Shown: positions 6,619 to 6,966 of the stretch, one piece after another
Numbering within the stretch: the first letter of the stretch is position 1
Layout: every line of letters starts with the position of its first letter
Assembly (NCBI GenBank): GCA_029007685.1
Contig: JAQXIG010000024.1
Span: 1 to 6,966, forward strand
Origin: a bacterium
GTDB lineage: Bacteria > Bacillota_I > Bacilli_A > RF39 > UBA660
Direction of reading: 5' to 3'
DNA length: 6,966 bases
Notes under the pieces: model-generated
Told to the model about the DNA's origin: nothing
Databases searched by the model: none
The model's input: only the letters and a program-made list of their open reading frames with translations
Made by a program: the position numbers and the translations under genes

Positions 6619-6966
6619 AAAAGATTTTAGAGGAAAAAAAATGATTGTAGAACATGGTGAAGTGGCGAAACAAGCAGATGCTGCAGTTTTGGTTCGATAT
6701 GGTGATACGGTTGTTTTATCTACGGTTGTAGTTAGTAAATTAGTTAATTTGTTGTCGGAATTTTTTCCACTTATGGTTTTGTATAATGAAAAATTATATG
6801 CAGTTGGAAAGATTCCAGGTGGATTTATTAAAAGAGAAGGACGACCTACAGAAAAAGGGACTTTAGCAGCTAGAATGATTGATCGTCCAATGAGACCAAT
6901 GTTTCCAGAAGATTTCAAAAATGAAGTACAGATTGTGAATACGGTATTATCAGTTGATCCTGATTA
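6602..6966 (+). CDS. pnp: Polyribonucleotide nucleotidyltransferase (PNPase), N-terminal part; 3' end outside window
   Basis: PNPase is a trimeric 3'-5' exoribonuclease that uses phosphate to release nucleoside diphosphates and acts in mRNA decay. The 121 codons present cover the start of the first RNase PH domain: KKVFEKDFRGKKMIVEHGEV at 2-21, AAVLVRYGDTVVLSTVV at 26-42, the hallmark AVGKIPGGFIKREGRPTEKG at about 67-86, AARMIDRPMRPMFPEDF at 89-105 and NEVQIVNTVLSVDPD at the edge. The start is GTG at 6602, set by a near-perfect AAGGAGGT at 6589-6596, five bases upstream. The stretch SKLVNLLSEFFPL at 43-55 is less typical than the usual SKEPxxxxDFFPL but in frame. No clear promoter is visible close upstream; the intrinsic terminator of rpsO implies separate transcription or read-through. 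Confidence 0.98.
   Translation, partial: MKKVFEKDFRGKKMIVEHGEVAKQADAAVLVRYGDTVVLSTVVVSKLVNLLSEFFPLMVLYNEKLYAVGKIPGGFIKREGRPTEKGTLAARMIDRPMRPMFPEDFKNEVQIVNTVLSVDPD

Noticed and set aside
6520..6918. 132-residue open frame on the minus strand
   Set aside because: It lies antisense to the clearly recognisable pnp start and to the pseudogene tail, and has no ribosome binding site or family resemblance.
1..6966. CRISPR array, insertion sequence, phage genes or toxin-antitoxin module
   Set aside because: No regularly spaced repeats, transposase or integrase motifs, or paired small toxin/antitoxin frames were seen.

Overview
The window looks like a chromosomal segment of a low-GC, AT-rich member of the Bacillota or a close Mollicutes/RF39-like relative. 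The rpsO and pnp products resemble Bacillota proteins, ribosome binding sites are of the AGGAGG type, and non-coding stretches are very AT-rich. Nineteen Trp codons in ileS are all TGG and no complete gene is interrupted by TGA, so the standard bacterial code (table 11) fits better than the Mycoplasma code. I cannot name a species.

Layout, all genes on the + strand. (1) The 3' half of a CaCA-family Na+/Ca2+ exchanger gene runs in from the left edge. (2) Next is an unrecognised 193-residue protein with a strong ribosome binding site. (3) A complete 1029-residue isoleucyl-tRNA synthetase follows. It is the type 2 (IleS2) form, and its class I signature reads GIHH (GXHH) rather than HXGH, the arrangement linked to extreme mupirocin resistance in a subset of IleS2 enzymes. 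(4) From 4395 to 4976 lies a stretch of about 580 bases without an intact gene. It holds a long-range 9-bp helix (possibly a decayed T-box-like leader), a 16-bp-arm inverted repeat, a short protein-like remnant and a terminator-like hairpin. (5) A small DUF5661-type gene comes next. (6) rpsO follows with a clear promoter, a foldable 5' leader and an excellent intrinsic terminator. (7) About 830 bases between rpsO and pnp hold a heavily decayed protein gene with at least eight in-frame stops and two frame changes. (8) The 5' third of RNase PH domain 1 of pnp, starting with GTG, runs off the right edge.

IleS charges tRNA-Ile, S15 belongs to the 30S subunit, and PNPase degrades RNA, so most of the window is information-processing housekeeping. 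The rpsO-pnp neighbourhood is the usual bacterial order, interrupted here by the pseudogene. The two gene-poor stretches suggest local gene decay. The most interesting item is the GXHH active-site signature in what appears to be a housekeeping-context IleS.
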